A stretch of DNA of 64,000 nucleotides. Source: Methylobacterium sp. J-068. GTDB lineage: Bacteria; Pseudomonadota; Alphaproteobacteria; Rhizobiales; Beijerinckiaceae. Position numbers and translations under genes: made by a program. Below, in pieces: positions 63,132-64,000 of this stretch; the first letter of the stretch is position 1; each line of letters starts with the position of its first letter. The notes under the pieces were generated by a model. It worked only from the letters and a program-made list of their open reading frames with translations. It had not been told where the DNA came from and did not search any database. The DNA lies in NCBI RefSeq assembly GCF_022829445.1, contig NZ_JAKSXY010000109.1, positions 62,001 through 126,000 of the forward strand, in the 5' to 3' direction.

Positions 63132-63356
63132 TCAATCCCGGTCGCGCGCGAGCCCTCCGGACCCCGCCGCATCCTCGTCCTCGTCCTCGGCCGTCGGGAT
63201 GGCGTAGCGGTCGGTCAGCCAGCGGCCGAGATCGATATCGGCGCAGCGTGCCGAGCAGAACGGGGTGAAGGCCGCCTCGGCCGGCTTGCGGCAGATGGGG
63301 CAGGGCTCGGCCTTCGGGGCCCTCCGGCGCCCCGGCATGGGGTCCGATGCGCTCAC
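63132..63356 (-). CDS. yacG: DNA gyrase inhibitor YacG-like zinc protein
   Basis: 74 residues from GTG 63356, which overlaps the maf stop as GTGA (ATG 63338 is the alternative). Zinc site Cys19-x2-Cys22-x11-Cys34-x3-Cys38 (CPICRKP ... FCSARCADIDLGRWL) matches YacG. E. coli YacG binds GyrB and inhibits gyrase. The acidic tail EDEDEDAAG is normal for the family. maf-yacG order is common in Rhizobiales. Confidence 0.88.
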   Translation of the reverse strand: MSASDPMPGRRRAPKAEPCPICRKPAEAAFTPFCSARCADIDLGRWLTDRYAIPTAEDEDEDAAGSGGLARDRD

Positions 63357-64000
63357 AGGGCGCCTCCCCAGGTCTGGCGGACCGGGAATCCCTCCCCTTC
63401 GAGGAGGCTCACCGTCTCGTAGAGCGGCAGGCCGACCACCGCGCTGTGCGAGCCGACGAGCTTGACCACGAAGGAGCCGGCGAGTCCCTGGATGGCGTAG
63501 CCGCCGGCCTTGCCGCGCCACTCGTCGGAGGCGATGTAGGCCTCGATCTCGCGCGACGAGAGACGCTTGAAGCGGACCCGCGTCTCGACCACCCGTTCGC
63601 GACGGGCATCCTTCGGCGAGAGCAGGCAGATCGCGGTGTAGACCCGGTGCTGGCGCCCCGAGAGCAGGCGCAGGCAATCGGCCGCCTCGTCGGGCAACTC
63701 GGTCTTGGGCAGGACGCGGCGCCCCACCGCCACGACGGTGTCGGCCGAGATCAGGTAGGCCTCGCGCATGTCGTCGCGCCGGCGCGCGGCCGCACCCGCC
63801 ACCGCGAGCTTCTCGCGGGCCAGGCGCCGGGCGAGCTCGCGCGGGGTCTCGGACTTGCGCGGCGTCTCGTCGATGTCGGCCGGCAGCAGCGCGTCGGGCT
63901 CGATGCCCGCCTGTTGCAGCAGGGCGAGGCGCCGGGGCGAGGCGGAGGCGAGGACGAGGCGGGCGCTCCGGATGGGCTCCGCGGCGTTTCCGGTCGTGAT
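63353..64000 (-). CDS. maf: Maf-like nucleotide pyrophosphatase (5' end beyond the window)
   Basis: 216 codons are visible and the frame is still open at position 64000, so the start codon lies outside. Visible motifs are LVLASASPRRLALLQQAGIE, then ISADTVVAVGRRVLPK and the SGRQHRVYTAICLL region. Maf proteins hydrolyse non-canonical or pyrimidine nucleoside triphosphates. The C-terminus ends in RQTWGGAL. Directly coupled to yacG. Confidence 0.9.
   Translation of the reverse strand: MTTGNAAEPIRSARLVLASASPRRLALLQQAGIEPDALLPADIDETPRKSETPRELARRLAREKLAVAGAAARRRDDMREAYLISADTVVAVGRRVLPKTELPDEAADCLRLLSGRQHRVYTAICLLSPKDARRERVVETRVRFKRLSSREIEAYIASDEWRGKAGGYAIQGLAGSFVVKLVGSHSAVVGLPLYETVSLLEGEGFPVRQTWGGAL

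Overview
The window is GC-rich chromosomal DNA from a motile alphaproteobacterium of the Rhizobiales/Hyphomicrobiales, most plausibly Methylobacterium or Methylorubrum. The evidence is the FlbT/FlaF/FtcR style of flagellar control, CtrA-type TTAA-N7-TTAA boxes, a NepR-type anti-sigma factor, an intracellular PHB depolymerase, an Omp25-like domain joined to an OprB porin, and many ATGA/GTGA stop-start overlaps. The genus is an inference; no rRNA is present.

Layout. (1) 1-11.1 kb: flagellar block. On the minus strand lie DUF1217-flgF-fliI, flgE, flgK-flgL and flaF-flbT. A PilZ protein and the flagellin gene lie on the plus strand, followed by the regulator ftcR on the minus strand. (2) 11.6-38.4 kb: mixed housekeeping and envelope genes. 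These include a FUSC transporter, a lipoprotein, a PRC-barrel/MFS pair, an ABC exporter, PHB depolymerase, a GST, an OmpR/EnvZ-type two-component pair, UbiK, a YbjN protein, ProC, a TetR regulator, an App1-like phosphatase, YqcI/YcgG and DUF1989 proteins, RNase HI, 3-methyladenine glycosylase, a double-barrel outer-membrane protein, PurC, an unlinked NepR and several small unknown proteins. (3) 38.4-52.4 kb: a catabolic island. It holds a Mo-bisMGD oxidoreductase, a NitT/TauT-type ABC importer with two paralogous binding proteins, a HutC-type GntR regulator, and one operon encoding a complete fumarate-reductase/succinate-dehydrogenase-like complex, a two-subunit class I fumarase and a ThDP-dependent enzyme. 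(4) 52.4-62.7 kb: a sulfolactate-degradation locus: a TauE-type exporter divergent from suyA-suyB-dctA-slcC-comC-gntR-sorA-sorB, then a YeiH-type exporter. (5) 62.9-64 kb: tRNA-Phe, yacG and maf.

How region 4 should work: DctA probably imports the dianion. SlcC and ComC interconvert (S)- and (R)-3-sulfolactate through sulfopyruvate. SuyAB releases sulfite and pyruvate. TauE exports sulfite, which Tat-exported SorA oxidises to sulfate with SorB as electron acceptor.

The main new observation is that region 3 and region 4 share a palindrome, TGTCTT-ATAN-AAGACA. It lies upstream of the ABC importer (41127-41144) and directly over the -10 element of the suyA promoter (53472-53489), with a shorter version (53322-53333) on the exporter side. 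The fumarate-reductase/fumarase/ThDP operon has a different palindrome beside its own GntR gene. This suggests one sulfonate regulon. I propose, as inference only, that region 3 degrades a C4 dicarboxylate-like sulfonate or related acid that feeds into sulfolactate metabolism.
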